A DNA stretch of 64,000 nucleotides from a bacterium (GTDB taxonomy: Bacteria; Patescibacteriota; Patescibacteriia; 2-12-FULL-60-25), in NCBI GenBank assembly GCA_021796435.1, contig JAJYXM010000016.1:1429580-1493579 (forward strand), given 5' to 3'. Below the pieces are notes generated by a model. The model did no database searches. It was not told the DNA's origin and saw nothing but the letters and a program-made list of their open reading frames with translations. This document shows positions 8,459-17,913 of the stretch, piece by piece; the stretch's first letter is position 1, and each line of letters opens with the position of its first letter. The position numbers were made by a program, and so were the translations under genes.

Positions 8459-10051
8459 ATGTCCAAGTGGTTGAAGCAACGACGCTTCGCGTGCCTCTTG
8501 GCAGCCGGTTTGGTCGCATTCGAGGCGTCGATATTCTTCTGCATATCCTTTTCGGCTCCGGCCGGAACACGCTGGCTGGGGGATACGATGTATTTCCCAG
8601 GAGATACGGCTGTCTATCTTTCCTATATACATCAGATCGCGGATGGGTCTTCCCTGCAGAATAACCTGTACGAAACAGAACACCACCTGCTCCGATTCAA
8701 TCCTTTCTGGACTGCCTTGGGCCTGTTGTCACGATTGCATATCTCACCGTTGAACATATATATCGCTACCAGCCTTGCGTTGACTTTCTGTCTGGTGATG
8801 ATTTTGTACGAGATCGCTCGACGCACGACCGGCTCGGTAGCCAACGCAAAATTAGCCACGACGATCGCCGTCTTAGGAGGAACCTCCGGTTGGATGTATA
8901 CGATATACATCACGCTGTTCAGCCATTGGGGATGGAAAACGGTTGCATCGCCTGACCTGGGATCGGAATTCTCGATTTTTCCCGTGCTCTTCGGTGGACC
9001 ACACAACATCCTTTCCACTGGATTGATTCTGTTGGGGATGTACCTGACATGGAAGGGGATGACAGAAGATACATCGATCAAGAGACTTTTCCTTTATAGC
9101 CTTCCTGCGGCCGTGCTCTTCAGCTATCACCCATACTTCGTGCCGCTCTTCATCATCTTCACCTCGCTCGCTATCCTGATGGATCTTTCCGCATGGAAGG
9201 AACGATGCATCAGGGCGATTGCCCTATTGGCGCTACCCGGCCTAGTGACCTTGGCGATATATATACCAGAAGCCTGGGACAGGACTTTAGTGCAACAGCA
9301 CCTGGTGACGAACCAACAGCCGCTAGCACCGCTCCTCGCTTGGGTAGCGACTCTCGCCATACCGGCATCGGCACTCATCTGGCGCTGGAAAAAACACCTG
9401 ACGCTAAAACCAGAAGAACATTGGGTCGTTGTCTGGCTCTTGTCGGTCATCGTCTTCATCCTGTTGCCGCTACCCTGGAAACGCAAAGCTACACAAGGTG
9501 TTGCGGTCGCTTTGGTGCTTTTGGGGTTGCCTCTGTGGTCTTACATGACAGAAAAAATCCGCAATATCAGCTTTAAGCCGATGCGGCATCTCATATCGCT
9601 AGTCTTCTGGATCTTCGTCGCGCTGACTCCCCTGCAACTCGTCGTGAGCCAGCTGTCTTGGATCGCGCAGCCGGATAGGCTCATCTGGTTCTACCGGCCG
9701 GAAAACGTTTTTGCGGCATGGAATTTTTTGCATGACAAGACCGACAGCACGTCGACCATCATGATGACGGATGACTCCTGGCTCAATCTCTGGTCGCCGG
9801 CTTACGCAGTACGGACAGTTTTCGTGGGGCATGACCATGAGTCGCCTGATTACGAAATAAAGATGGAGGAATGGAAAAATGCTTTGGCTGATGACGACAG
9901 CATCAAAGAGAAACACTTCCTGGAAAAAAACCACATCTCCGACATCATGCTGACGCAGGCCTCTTCCGACAAACTGGAGGCGATTTTACTGGACCTGAAT
10001 TGGCGCAAGGTTTTCGCGCAAGACGGGGTGCGGATATTGGAAAGACCGTAG
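8459..10051 (+). CDS. Polytopic membrane protein, GT-C glycosyltransferase-like
   Basis: 530 residues with about ten hydrophobic helices, an N-terminal TM segment, and a soluble C-terminal region of about 120 residues (from about LIWFYRPENVFAAWNFLH). After the first helix comes FPGDTAVYLSYIHQIADG, an acidic loop in the place where GT-C (lipid-linked sugar) glycosyltransferases hold their catalytic Asp; SIFPVLFGGPHN follows later. The overall plan fits a GT-C or oligosaccharyl-type enzyme, but no diagnostic motif lets me assign a substrate. It starts 2 bp after the lipoprotein gene and is probably co-transcribed. Confidence 0.6.
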   Translation: MSKWLKQRRFACLLAAGLVAFEASIFFCISFSAPAGTRWLGDTMYFPGDTAVYLSYIHQIADGSSLQNNLYETEHHLLRFNPFWTALGLLSRLHISPLNIYIATSLALTFCLVMILYEIARRTTGSVANAKLATTIAVLGGTSGWMYTIYITLFSHWGWKTVASPDLGSEFSIFPVLFGGPHNILSTGLILLGMYLTWKGMTEDTSIKRLFLYSLPAAVLFSYHPYFVPLFIIFTSLAILMDLSAWKERCIRAIALLALPGLVTLAIYIPEAWDRTLVQQHLVTNQQPLAPLLAWVATLAIPASALIWRWKKHLTLKPEEHWVVVWLLSVIVFILLPLPWKRKATQGVAVALVLLGLPLWSYMTEKIRNISFKPMRHLISLVFWIFVALTPLQLVVSQLSWIAQPDRLIWFYRPENVFAAWNFLHDKTDSTSTIMMTDDSWLNLWSPAYAVRTVFVGHDHESPDYEIKMEEWKNALADDDSIKEKHFLEKNHISDIMLTQASSDKLEAILLDLNWRKVFAQDGVRILERP

Positions 10052-10052
10052 G

Positions 10053-10082
10053 TTTTCACGGCCCTGTGCGGCATGCTAAACT
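10053..10082 (+). promoter_or_regulatory. Possible leaderless promoter of gpsA
   Basis: TTTTCA (10053-10058), 18-base spacer, extended -10 TGC-TAAACT (10077-10082), ending 7 bases before the ATG at 10090. Confidence 0.45.
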
Positions 10083-10089
10083 GCATGCC

Positions 10090-11085
10090 ATGAAACATAA
10101 AACTGCGATCTTAGGTTGCGGAAACATGGGCACTGCCCTGGCTTTGGTCTTGGCCGAGAGCGGACAGACGGTAAGCCTGTACTCGATCGAGGATGACGTG
10201 ACGCGCGAGATCAACACCAAACACAAGAACACTAAATATCTCGCTGGCATCAAGCTGCCTAAAGGGATCGACGCGACGGGCTCGATCGAAGATGCGATGC
10301 GCGGCGCGAGCATGGTCATCTTCGCCGTACCCAGCTTCGCCTTGGATGAAGTGGCGCAAAAAGCAGTCGCCTACCTGAAAAAAGACACCCTGATCGGCTG
10401 CATCACCAAAGGATTCGACAAGACTTGCGGCTCACCGCTCGGGCTCTGCATGGCGAGTTGGCTGCCGGCCGCGTTCCGTAAAAATTATTGTCTGATCGGA
10501 GGTCCGGCTGTAGCTTCAGAACTGGCCCACATGAAGCCTTCGGCCATCGAGATCGCCAGCACGAATCCGGCAGCGGCGAAAAAGATGGCAGCCGCCTTCC
10601 AAGGCGACATACTGAAAGCGGCGACGACACAAGACGTCACCGGTGTAGCCTATGCCATGGCGCTCAAGAACATCTATGCCATCGGCCTGGGCTTGTGCGA
10701 CGGCTTGAAATACCCCATGAACACAAAAGCCCTCATCACGACACAATCAATCATGGAGATGGGGACCATACTCAAGGCTGTGGGGGCAAAAAGCGAAACG
10801 GCGATGTCTTTGGCGGGCTTGGGGGACCTCATAGTGACAGGTTTCTCCAGCCATGGACGCAACCGGACATTCGGAGAAAGGCTGGCCAAAGCGAAAACCA
10901 AAGATCCGCGGAAGCTCGGGCTGACAACCGTCGAAGGTTTAGCGGCCTCCGTCATCGGCCAACGGTTGGCGCACAGACTCAAGCTCAAGACACCGCTCAT
11001 GGACGCGATATGCGACTGCCTTGCCGCGGAAAAGAAGTTCGAGCAACCATTCATCGACTATCTAAAGAAATTAAGATTGAACTAA
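10090..11085 (+). CDS. gpsA: Glycerol-3-phosphate dehydrogenase [NAD(P)+]
   Basis: Makes sn-glycerol-3-phosphate from dihydroxyacetone phosphate for phospholipid synthesis. The Rossmann motif GCGNMGTALA opens the protein, and GGPAVASE, the catalytic Lys region MALKNIYAIGLG and GLGDLIVTG are all present. The frame is open upstream to 10000, but that would overlap the previous gene; the ATG at 10090 puts the dinucleotide-binding strand at residue 5, as usual. The length of 331 residues is normal. The next gene begins 1 bp after its stop. Confidence 0.95.
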   Translation: MKHKTAILGCGNMGTALALVLAESGQTVSLYSIEDDVTREINTKHKNTKYLAGIKLPKGIDATGSIEDAMRGASMVIFAVPSFALDEVAQKAVAYLKKDTLIGCITKGFDKTCGSPLGLCMASWLPAAFRKNYCLIGGPAVASELAHMKPSAIEIASTNPAAAKKMAAAFQGDILKAATTQDVTGVAYAMALKNIYAIGLGLCDGLKYPMNTKALITTQSIMEMGTILKAVGAKSETAMSLAGLGDLIVTGFSSHGRNRTFGERLAKAKTKDPRKLGLTTVEGLAASVIGQRLAHRLKLKTPLMDAICDCLAAEKKFEQPFIDYLKKLRLN

Positions 11086-11086
11086 T

Positions 11087-11521
11087 ATGCAATTACCGCA
11101 AGAGCTCCAGAAATTCCCTTTAGCCACTTTGATAGTAGCGAGCGACAGCATGACCGCTAAATTCTACCTGGCCGGGGGCGATGCCATGGATGAAATAGGG
11201 GCTTTAATTCTGCCGAAAGAAAAATCCTCGGACAACGAGGGATCCTTCGCTTCGTCGGACGGCTCGCGCGTCGCCGGACCCGTGGAAGAAGACGACACGG
11301 AACGCCTGAAACATTTCGTCAAAGAAATCTCGAGCAAGATATCGGAGCTCGTGGGCAAACATGGGATCGAACAGATAGATCTGGTCATGCCGGCGGAAAT
11401 AGAGCACCTGCTGACAGAAACCTTATCCGCCGAAGCCAAACCGCTGCTCAAACGCATACTACAAAAAGACTTGATGAAAGAATCGACGGTCGAGTTGGTG
11501 ACGAGATTACTGGCTGCATAG
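11087..11521 (+). CDS. Host-attachment/baeRF-like protein
   Basis: 144 residues. The N-terminus (LATLIVASDSMTAKFYLAG) and C-terminus (IDLVMPAEIEHLLTETLS ... LLKRILQKDLMKESTVEL) follow the pattern of the 'host attachment protein' and bacterial eRF1-like (baeRF) families, whose C-terminus reads roughly LVLVAPPxxLGxLR...DKDLTxLPxxEL. Those proteins share the release factor eRF1 fold; their role in bacteria is not settled. It starts 1 bp after gpsA and ends at a strong terminator. A low-complexity acidic loop lies at about residues 45-75. Assignment is by eye. Confidence 0.6.
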   Translation: MQLPQELQKFPLATLIVASDSMTAKFYLAGGDAMDEIGALILPKEKSSDNEGSFASSDGSRVAGPVEEDDTERLKHFVKEISSKISELVGKHGIEQIDLVMPAEIEHLLTETLSAEAKPLLKRILQKDLMKESTVELVTRLLAA

Positions 11522-11539
11522 AAGAAAGTACCGCAAACC

Positions 11540-11573
11540 AAAAACGCCCCGGTCAACACCGAGGCGTTTTCTT
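11540..11573. terminator. Bidirectional terminator between convergent genes
   Basis: AAAACGCCcCGGT-caac-ACCGaGGCGTTTT: A-tract and T-tract flank the stem, so it can serve both the + gene ending at 11521 and the - gene ending at 11574. Confidence 0.9.
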
Positions 11574-12536
11574 TCATCTGGTCCAGAGACCATTGATATA
11601 GGTCGTGGTGCTCTTGTCGTCGCTCACGTAATCGGATGAGATGCCATGTCCGACCAGATGGAAAGCATGTTTGATGCCTAACGCATCCAAGTAGCTGGCG
11701 AGGACGACCAGACCGACACCGTTGTCCACGTGGTCGTCTTTGACGGTCGCAAAGAACGCCGTGTCAAAATCCTTCAGCTTATCGATGGTGACAGAATCGT
11801 TAGCCAGTGCGGTCTTAGCCGGCAAATAATGGCTCATATCGGACGAGATGATGATGACGGTGTGGCTATCGACCAGGCCAGCCAGACTTGTGCCGAAATC
11901 ACGCGCCAAGCCGCGATCCATCGTGCCTTGCAGGGCGATGCCCACGATCTTGGCTTCCGGGAATTCGCGCTGGATGAACGGAGCGAGCGCACCGACACCG
12001 TGTTCGCGTTCGAACATGGCGTTGTCCTCCAACGCCGCAGAAGTCGATGAGACCAGCTCGGCGACGAACGCCGTATCGGATCGCAGGAGACCGTCAGGCG
12101 TCGAATAATTCCGATCCAGCGTGGATATAGGGCCATGACCGGAAAAGAAGTGGTCCGGCGAAATGACGATGAAGCGCTGCGTCTGCGGGGCGGATCTTTT
12201 GAGAGACAGAAAAAAACCAGCCATAAGATCCGCCGCCAGGACATGGTGGTTAACGACGCCAGCGACGACTCCGGAAGATACATCGACTCTTTTGGCGTGC
12301 GACCACGACGACTCGAATGATCGGCGGTCAATGAAGGTGTCAGTCGATATCGCTTGCGTTGAAAAGCGCAAAATACCCTCTCGCTCCACCTTGTTAAGGG
12401 GGAGAGCGGACGGAACAAGGTCTGTCGTCGGATAATCCTTGTCCATCTGGCGAGACGACAGGATCGCGATGCCCAAAACGGCGGCCGCTAGGGCCGCCGT
12501 CAGGGAAAACACTAATATGGTGTTATGGCGTTTCAT
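11574..12536 (-). CDS. MEMO-family (AmmeMemoRadiSam protein B) exported protein
   Basis: 320 residues. An N-terminal hydrophobic helix (about residues 8-26) would anchor the protein in the membrane with the domain outside. The MEMO fold is clear: VVAGVVNHHVLAA, FIVISPDHF, EREHGVGALAPFIQ, IIISSDMSHYLP and ANDSVTIDKLKD. These hold the histidines, aspartates and cysteine-site residues of the extradiol-dioxygenase-like metal site of the MEMO/AmmeMemoRadiSam B family, though the substrate is unknown. Its ATG overlaps the stop of the alpha-2-macroglobulin gene (ATGA), so it belongs to the sigma factor/macroglobulin operon. Extracytoplasmic location of a MEMO protein is notable. Confidence 0.85.
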   Translation of the reverse strand: MKRHNTILVFSLTAALAAAVLGIAILSSRQMDKDYPTTDLVPSALPLNKVEREGILRFSTQAISTDTFIDRRSFESSWSHAKRVDVSSGVVAGVVNHHVLAADLMAGFFLSLKRSAPQTQRFIVISPDHFFSGHGPISTLDRNYSTPDGLLRSDTAFVAELVSSTSAALEDNAMFEREHGVGALAPFIQREFPEAKIVGIALQGTMDRGLARDFGTSLAGLVDSHTVIIISSDMSHYLPAKTALANDSVTIDKLKDFDTAFFATVKDDHVDNGVGLVVLASYLDALGIKHAFHLVGHGISSDYVSDDKSTTTYINGLWTR

Positions 12537-15500
12537 TTGATGGTCACGGTCTGCGATTTACTCAAGGCGGCGATGGATGGAGCGTCATTGCTCTGCAACA
12601 CCGCCGGTTCGGCCAGATAGGTGCCGCGCGATACGACACGAGCCTTGTACCTCACATCATTCTGGTTCTTGGAGAGATCCTTGTTCTGCGGATTGCAGAC
12701 GACGAACGACACCGCTCCGTCGCCAGCGTCAGCCGGATACCATATGAACCTGCTCCAGTTGTAGATGTCGAAGATGTTCACCACCGGAGCTAATGCTGCC
12801 GGCAGATGATCGCGCAAAGTGTAGCAGCCGCTTTGGGCGTTAGCGCCCCACTTTACGGTCAGATCGATATAGACCGGCTGATTCTCATGCAGTTCCTGGA
12901 TAGCCTTTCCGTCAGCGTCCTGATAACTGCGTTCGACGGAGATATCCGGATTCTGCTGCGGCAGGCCAGGTGTCTCGCGCATGAAGACCGCGACAGCCGG
13001 ACCATCGGCTTTGGTGATGCGGAATTTAGCCGCTTCATCAGCCGTCAATTTAAGGTTCTCTCCCCACCAACCGCCTTTCAGGGTGACGGTCTTTTCCGTA
13101 TCACCGAGCGTATATCCGACAACGACGTCGCGGCTGTACGACATGGGCACCACCTTATTCAGGTATGCGATCTTATCGAGCGGCGTGAAAGCGTCTTCGG
13201 TCCAGTTATGTTGCAGCCAGGCAGAGAGTTCGGATGCGCTCGGATGGAGCAGGTCGGCTGCTACGACGGCTGCTTCAGAAGTCGCCTCGAAATTATCACG
13301 TTTGGCGTCGCTCACGCGGATGAAGCGCAGACCGTCGTTGATTTCGCTCTTGGTGAGTAGCGTCTCCAGCATCTTGCGCGCACCGTCCTGGTCACCGAGC
13401 GAATCAAGGCCACGCATCACGGCGAGCTGTTCACGCCAGGTCAGGTCGGTGAGGGCGGCCATATCCTGCAGCTGCTGCAGGACAGGCGCACCGAGCGCCG
13501 CCATGCCTGACAAGGCACGCAGCTGTTCTTCGCGGCTCACGTCTTTTCGCTGCAGAATCGAGGCGAAGTATTGTTGCATGGAGACGCGGTCGAACATATC
13601 CGGCGCGATGGCCGCGACTTTGGCGGTGAGCTCGGGATCCTCGGAGCTGTAGGCCAAGAGCGAGAGCCCGCCGCTCGTCTTCTGGAATTTCTGGAGCGAT
13701 TCGGTGGGGATGGTGACCTTTTCCTGGCTGAACTGTTCCTTGAGGAGTGTCTTAGCCAAGCGTTCGGCGATCAGCGAATCAAGACGCTGCATCCAGCTGT
13801 AGCTCAAGCTCCAGACCTGATCGAGATATTGGGCGCGGGACTTGGGCAAGAAGGTAAGGTCGATCTCGCGTGAGTTACCGACGCTAGGCAGGCCTACGCC
13901 GGGGCCGAGTTCCACCTCGACCTTCTCCTCTTTCGAGAAACGCGTATCCACTACGGTGACCTTCTTCTCCATCGCATCGTTGCCCGAGGCGGTCTTCACC
14001 TTGAGGATGATGCTATGTTCTCCGGAGACCAGTTTATCGATACCGACGTAGACAGGTTCGAAAGCTTTGCCTTGGACCGTCTCATTCTGCAGTCCGAGGG
14101 TCGGCGCATCGACCTGGAACGTCACATCTTCGCCGGACTTCAGGGCCAAACCATAGGCACGCAGTTTGAGGACGGGCTTGTCCTGCGAGAGCAATGGCGT
14201 GGGCGCAACGGCGTCGACGAATACTGGTTTCGTGACTTTGATGTTATAGGTCGACATACCGGCGTAGAGGTTCGGCGTGATGCCGACCAAGGTGGCGCGC
14301 CAGCTTGTGATGTTATCGGGCAAATCTACGGTGAAGTCAGCTTGGCCATTCGAGTCCGCCGTGACGATCTGGAAAGCGGCGGTATCCTTGAAGTTACGGC
14401 GTATCTGTTCACCGCCTCCGCCGCCCATCTCGGCGCCGCCTCTCATCATGGCTTCTTCCGGGTTAGCCATGTGCGAGGCGCTTTCGAGCAAGATGCCGTC
14501 ACTGACCCAGGAGTACAAGGAGTACAGAGGGTCGGAACCACCCGTCTGCCCGTTGGCGGCGGCATAGACGGACTCGTCTACGACACCCATGACCAGGCGG
14601 GCATTCGAGGCCGGCATGCCGGACTTCGTCTTGAGCGAGACATGGAGCTTAGCCTGGCTGCCAGGCGCATAGCTTTCCTTATCGGCACTGACCTCGATAC
14701 TCATGTCCCGGAGGTTCTCATCGATCCCGGCGGAATAGTCACGGACGTAGAATCCACCATCACGGAACAGGATGCCGCGAACCGAGACATTGGGGACCAG
14801 GTCCTGACTGAAATCGAAATCATAAGTCGGCTGGTTGGTGACCACGAGGTCCTTCATCCCGAGATGGCTCTTCACGTAAAGGAAGACTGGCGTCTCGGTG
14901 GGCTGCAGCTTGTTTTCGCCTTGGTAGAAGGAGACCGTGACCTTGTCGTTCACGTCATAACCTGGTCGGTTCTCCTGTTCTTTAGGCGGCTGGAAATAAT
15001 AGTTCTTATCTTCCACGACATCAGGATTAGGAGCGCTAGTGTAATCATAACTGCGGTAACGGTTAGAGGAGAAATAAGACACGGTGTAGTCCTCGATCCC
15101 TTTTTCATCCTTGACTGAAGCAATGAGGCGATAGCTGGCAGTGCTGCTCGGGACAGCGAAGTCCATCACAGCCTGGCCTGATGGGTCGGTCGTAACATTG
15201 ACCGAAGCGACGTCACGCTTATGTTGTTCGTAACGGTATGTGGGATAAGTCTGCTTAGTCGTGTAATCGTATTGCGTACCGGTCTCGATCCTGACCCAGG
15301 TGCTCTCGATGATGCGCCCTGTGACGTTGGCGTTACGCAAAGGTTCGGCGAGTACGCTTGAGGTGTCGATGGCTTGCCCTTGATGCAAATCGACTTTGTG
15401 GGCAGTGAAGTGCAGCTTAGCCTGATTCCCGTTGACCTGCGCATAGCTCTCGAGCGATACGCGAGCGTGCCATACCGTAGCTCCGGCAGAGCCTGAAATA

Positions 15501-17911
15501 TCGCCCTCTTCGCCTTCAGTCGGCGAGACGTCGACCTCCAGAAATTTGGATGAAGGACAGTTGAACCAATCCTGATTGGGGTCGCAAGACCAGTTATCGG
15601 CCTTGAAGCTGAAACGCGCGATGCCGTTGGCGTCCGTCTTGACCTGCTGGGTACCGTCCTGCGAACCGCTCAAGTTGACGGTCAGGCCCATCTCGGCCAC
15701 CGGAGTACCGTCGAAGAATTCCACACGCGCTTCACCCGTGAGGGTGTCACCGGCGAATACCTGCTGCTGGTCGAGACTGACGTCGATGGAATAAGCCGGC
15801 TTGACGTAATCGCGTATCTCGAAATTATGGCTCGTCACGAGATTACCGTCGCGTTCGATGCGCAGCTGGTAATAGCCGGGGGCCAGTTTGCTCCAATCCA
15901 TGTCGGCGCGGAAGAACCCCTGATCATCGGTCGTCACCTCGACACGACGGTAGACCTTCTCCTGGTGCGTGAAGTAATCCCAGTAATATCCGGCCTTGAC
16001 CAGCTCCAAGGTCACGCCCGTAGCAGGCTTATCGGTCGCCCTGTCCTTGACCATGCCATAAGCCGAGAGCTTATCCGTGGTCTTGTAGAGCGGGCGGTCA
16101 TGGTAAAGATAAGATATCGTCTGGTCGTTGGTGTTGCTGCGCCAATAGGATCCGTAGTAATAGTTTTCGTTGCGCAACCAGATGACAGAAGACAGATCGC
16201 CGGAACCGACCTTGAGCGCGACACCCGTGCCATCTTTCGTATCGGTCGCGGTCAAGATCTTGGGCACAGGCATACGCGCCACACCGTCCTTATCGGTCCT
16301 TAAGCTCGTCTGTCCGTATGACACGGTGAGGTCACCCAAAGGGCGTTCCGTCTCTGCGTTCATGGCCCAGACGACCAAGGCGTTATCGTCAGCGATCGTA
16401 TATGTCAGTGAGCGCGTCACATCGATGAAAGTCCAGGCGTACTTGTCGGAGCCTTCAGTCTTGAGCCGAAGCAGATAATCACCGACGCCTAATACGTTAG
16501 GCAGGCGCAGCGCAGAGCCGTAATAGCCGTTCTTCTCCGGCGTCAATGTAACCTTAAACGCTTCGTGTTTGGTGTATTTGTCGTAATTCTCCTGACGTTC
16601 ACGGGTCACTACGGCGAAACTCGGGATCTTGTCATGCTCCGTGAGATAAGCGACTGCCTCATCCTGCGCCAGCGCATACGCGACGACCTCAACCTGCGGA
16701 GAGGACTGACTATACCAATTCACGTCGAGCAAAGCATCTTTCTTGACGACGAATTGGTTGTAGTCCTGCGAAGGCGTGACGATGGGCTTGTATTGGTAAT
16801 CGTTACCCTTGGATTGTTCCAGGCTTTGCGTCTCGAATTTGATCACCAGGTCCTGCGGCAAAGCATTGTCGCTGCCCTTCAGCTTCAGGCCCTGTTTCAG
16901 AGTAACGGTATAGACCTGCCCATAAGCGAGCGGCTTCTCCGGGACGAAGACAAGCGAACGTTCGTGTACCTCGAAACGTCCGTTGACTGCGGGTTGGATA
17001 CTGAAGAAAGGCGTCGGATCTTCCCAATCTACCTGGCTCATCTCGAACTCTATTCCGGTGTTTACCGGGACTGCAGAAGAAGCATCAGCTGGGATAGAGG
17101 AAACCACATGGAAGATGTTGCGCGTCTGCACAGCCCAACTGAAATCACGCTCATCACGGCTGCCGTCGGCCTTCTCCACGGCGGCCTGGATGACGACTTT
17201 GTAGACTTTGCCCGGCGAGAGCGCCTCTTGCGGCTGCACCTTGAACTGGCCATTACCCAGATCGGTGACGCTGACCGCCGACGGCTTCAGGGCGTCGACA
17301 TCCGTGGGATCGGCCGGGATTATCTGAAGATGTTGTTTCAGCACATCGGCGGTGACCGAGACGGTGGATGAAACCATGAAAGCCGTGGTCGTATCCACGC
17401 CGTCCTTACCGCCCGTCTCCGCGACCACGCTGAAAGCATCGGCAGCATGGACTTCCGGGATGAGCAGGCGGGAAATGGCCGCGCCATTAAGACCCGAAAG
17501 GCTGGGCATCGCGCCGGTACCGAACAGCTGACCGCGATAAAGGAAAACCGCCGCGACTAATATGGCGGCGACGGCGGCAAAACTGCCCGTCCACATGAAG
17601 AAACGGAAAGTGTTGGGCGGCAGGCGGAAGCGAGCACCGGATTTGGTGCTTGGAGCCTCCTGGGTTTTTTGTTCAGCCGGCGCCTGCGCCGACGAAACAG
17701 ACTCTGTCTTCTTTTCTTGTGCCATAGTGATCAATGCTGCGCGTTGTTTTGAGGCTACCTGCTTATCCAAACCAGGTACGCCGTCGGAGGCCTCGCGCTT
17801 CAGGGCCTCTGCCATCTGGTGCAACGGAACAAGCTCCGGATCATTACATCCGGCTCCAGACTTGAGGAGCTCTTCCATCTTCTTGGCTTCTTCTTCGTGT
17901 TTCATATTCAT
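12533..17911 (-). CDS. Giant membrane-anchored alpha-2-macroglobulin with anti-sigma-like N-terminus
   Basis: 1792 residues. Residues 1-100 are cytoplasmic and charged (ELVPLHQMAEALKREAS ... SKQRAALITMAQEKK), resembling the short helical regions that precede the membrane segment in some anti-sigma factors. A transmembrane helix follows at about residues 104-126. Outside are Ig-like domains, MG1-MG10-like macroglobulin domains (MG2 region near WTFIDVTRSLTYTIADDN), a Gly-rich bait-like segment near residue 1160 (GGAEMGGGGGEQIRR), and the alpha-helical thioester-domain region. The thioester motif is lost: YSWMQR stands where YGCxEQ is expected, near residue 1372. It starts 2 bp after the ECF sigma gene. 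I infer protease trapping or sensing outside and sigma control inside. Confidence 0.88.
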   Translation of the reverse strand: MNMKHEEEAKKMEELLKSGAGCNDPELVPLHQMAEALKREASDGVPGLDKQVASKQRAALITMAQEKKTESVSSAQAPAEQKTQEAPSTKSGARFRLPPNTFRFFMWTGSFAAVAAILVAAVFLYRGQLFGTGAMPSLSGLNGAAISRLLIPEVHAADAFSVVAETGGKDGVDTTTAFMVSSTVSVTADVLKQHLQIIPADPTDVDALKPSAVSVTDLGNGQFKVQPQEALSPGKVYKVVIQAAVEKADGSRDERDFSWAVQTRNIFHVVSSIPADASSAVPVNTGIEFEMSQVDWEDPTPFFSIQPAVNGRFEVHERSLVFVPEKPLAYGQVYTVTLKQGLKLKGSDNALPQDLVIKFETQSLEQSKGNDYQYKPIVTPSQDYNQFVVKKDALLDVNWYSQSSPQVEVVAYALAQDEAVAYLTEHDKIPSFAVVTRERQENYDKYTKHEAFKVTLTPEKNGYYGSALRLPNVLGVGDYLLRLKTEGSDKYAWTFIDVTRSLTYTIADDNALVVWAMNAETERPLGDLTVSYGQTSLRTDKDGVARMPVPKILTATDTKDGTGVALKVGSGDLSSVIWLRNENYYYGSYWRSNTNDQTISYLYHDRPLYKTTDKLSAYGMVKDRATDKPATGVTLELVKAGYYWDYFTHQEKVYRRVEVTTDDQGFFRADMDWSKLAPGYYQLRIERDGNLVTSHNFEIRDYVKPAYSIDVSLDQQQVFAGDTLTGEARVEFFDGTPVAEMGLTVNLSGSQDGTQQVKTDANGIARFSFKADNWSCDPNQDWFNCPSSKFLEVDVSPTEGEEGDISGSAGATVWHARVSLESYAQVNGNQAKLHFTAHKVDLHQGQAIDTSSVLAEPLRNANVTGRIIESTWVRIETGTQYDYTTKQTYPTYRYEQHKRDVASVNVTTDPSGQAVMDFAVPSSTASYRLIASVKDEKGIEDYTVSYFSSNRYRSYDYTSAPNPDVVEDKNYYFQPPKEQENRPGYDVNDKVTVSFYQGENKLQPTETPVFLYVKSHLGMKDLVVTNQPTYDFDFSQDLVPNVSVRGILFRDGGFYVRDYSAGIDENLRDMSIEVSADKESYAPGSQAKLHVSLKTKSGMPASNARLVMGVVDESVYAAANGQTGGSDPLYSLYSWVSDGILLESASHMANPEEAMMRGGAEMGGGGGEQIRRNFKDTAAFQIVTADSNGQADFTVDLPDNITSWRATLVGITPNLYAGMSTYNIKVTKPVFVDAVAPTPLLSQDKPVLKLRAYGLALKSGEDVTFQVDAPTLGLQNETVQGKAFEPVYVGIDKLVSGEHSIILKVKTASGNDAMEKKVTVVDTRFSKEEKVEVELGPGVGLPSVGNSREIDLTFLPKSRAQYLDQVWSLSYSWMQRLDSLIAERLAKTLLKEQFSQEKVTIPTESLQKFQKTSGGLSLLAYSSEDPELTAKVAAIAPDMFDRVSMQQYFASILQRKDVSREEQLRALSGMAALGAPVLQQLQDMAALTDLTWREQLAVMRGLDSLGDQDGARKMLETLLTKSEINDGLRFIRVSDAKRDNFEATSEAAVVAADLLHPSASELSAWLQHNWTEDAFTPLDKIAYLNKVVPMSYSRDVVVGYTLGDTEKTVTLKGGWWGENLKLTADEAAKFRITKADGPAVAVFMRETPGLPQQNPDISVERSYQDADGKAIQELHENQPVYIDLTVKWGANAQSGCYTLRDHLPAALAPVVNIFDIYNWSRFIWYPADAGDGAVSFVVCNPQNKDLSKNQNDVRYKARVVSRGTYLAEPAVLQSNDAPSIAALSKSQTVTIK

Positions 17912-17913
17912 GG

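Noticed and set aside
14015-15118. Long open frame (367 codons) on the + strand inside the macroglobulin gene
   Set aside because: Lies fully opposite a well-supported gene, has atypical composition and no ribosome binding site; a shadow frame of GC-rich coding DNA.
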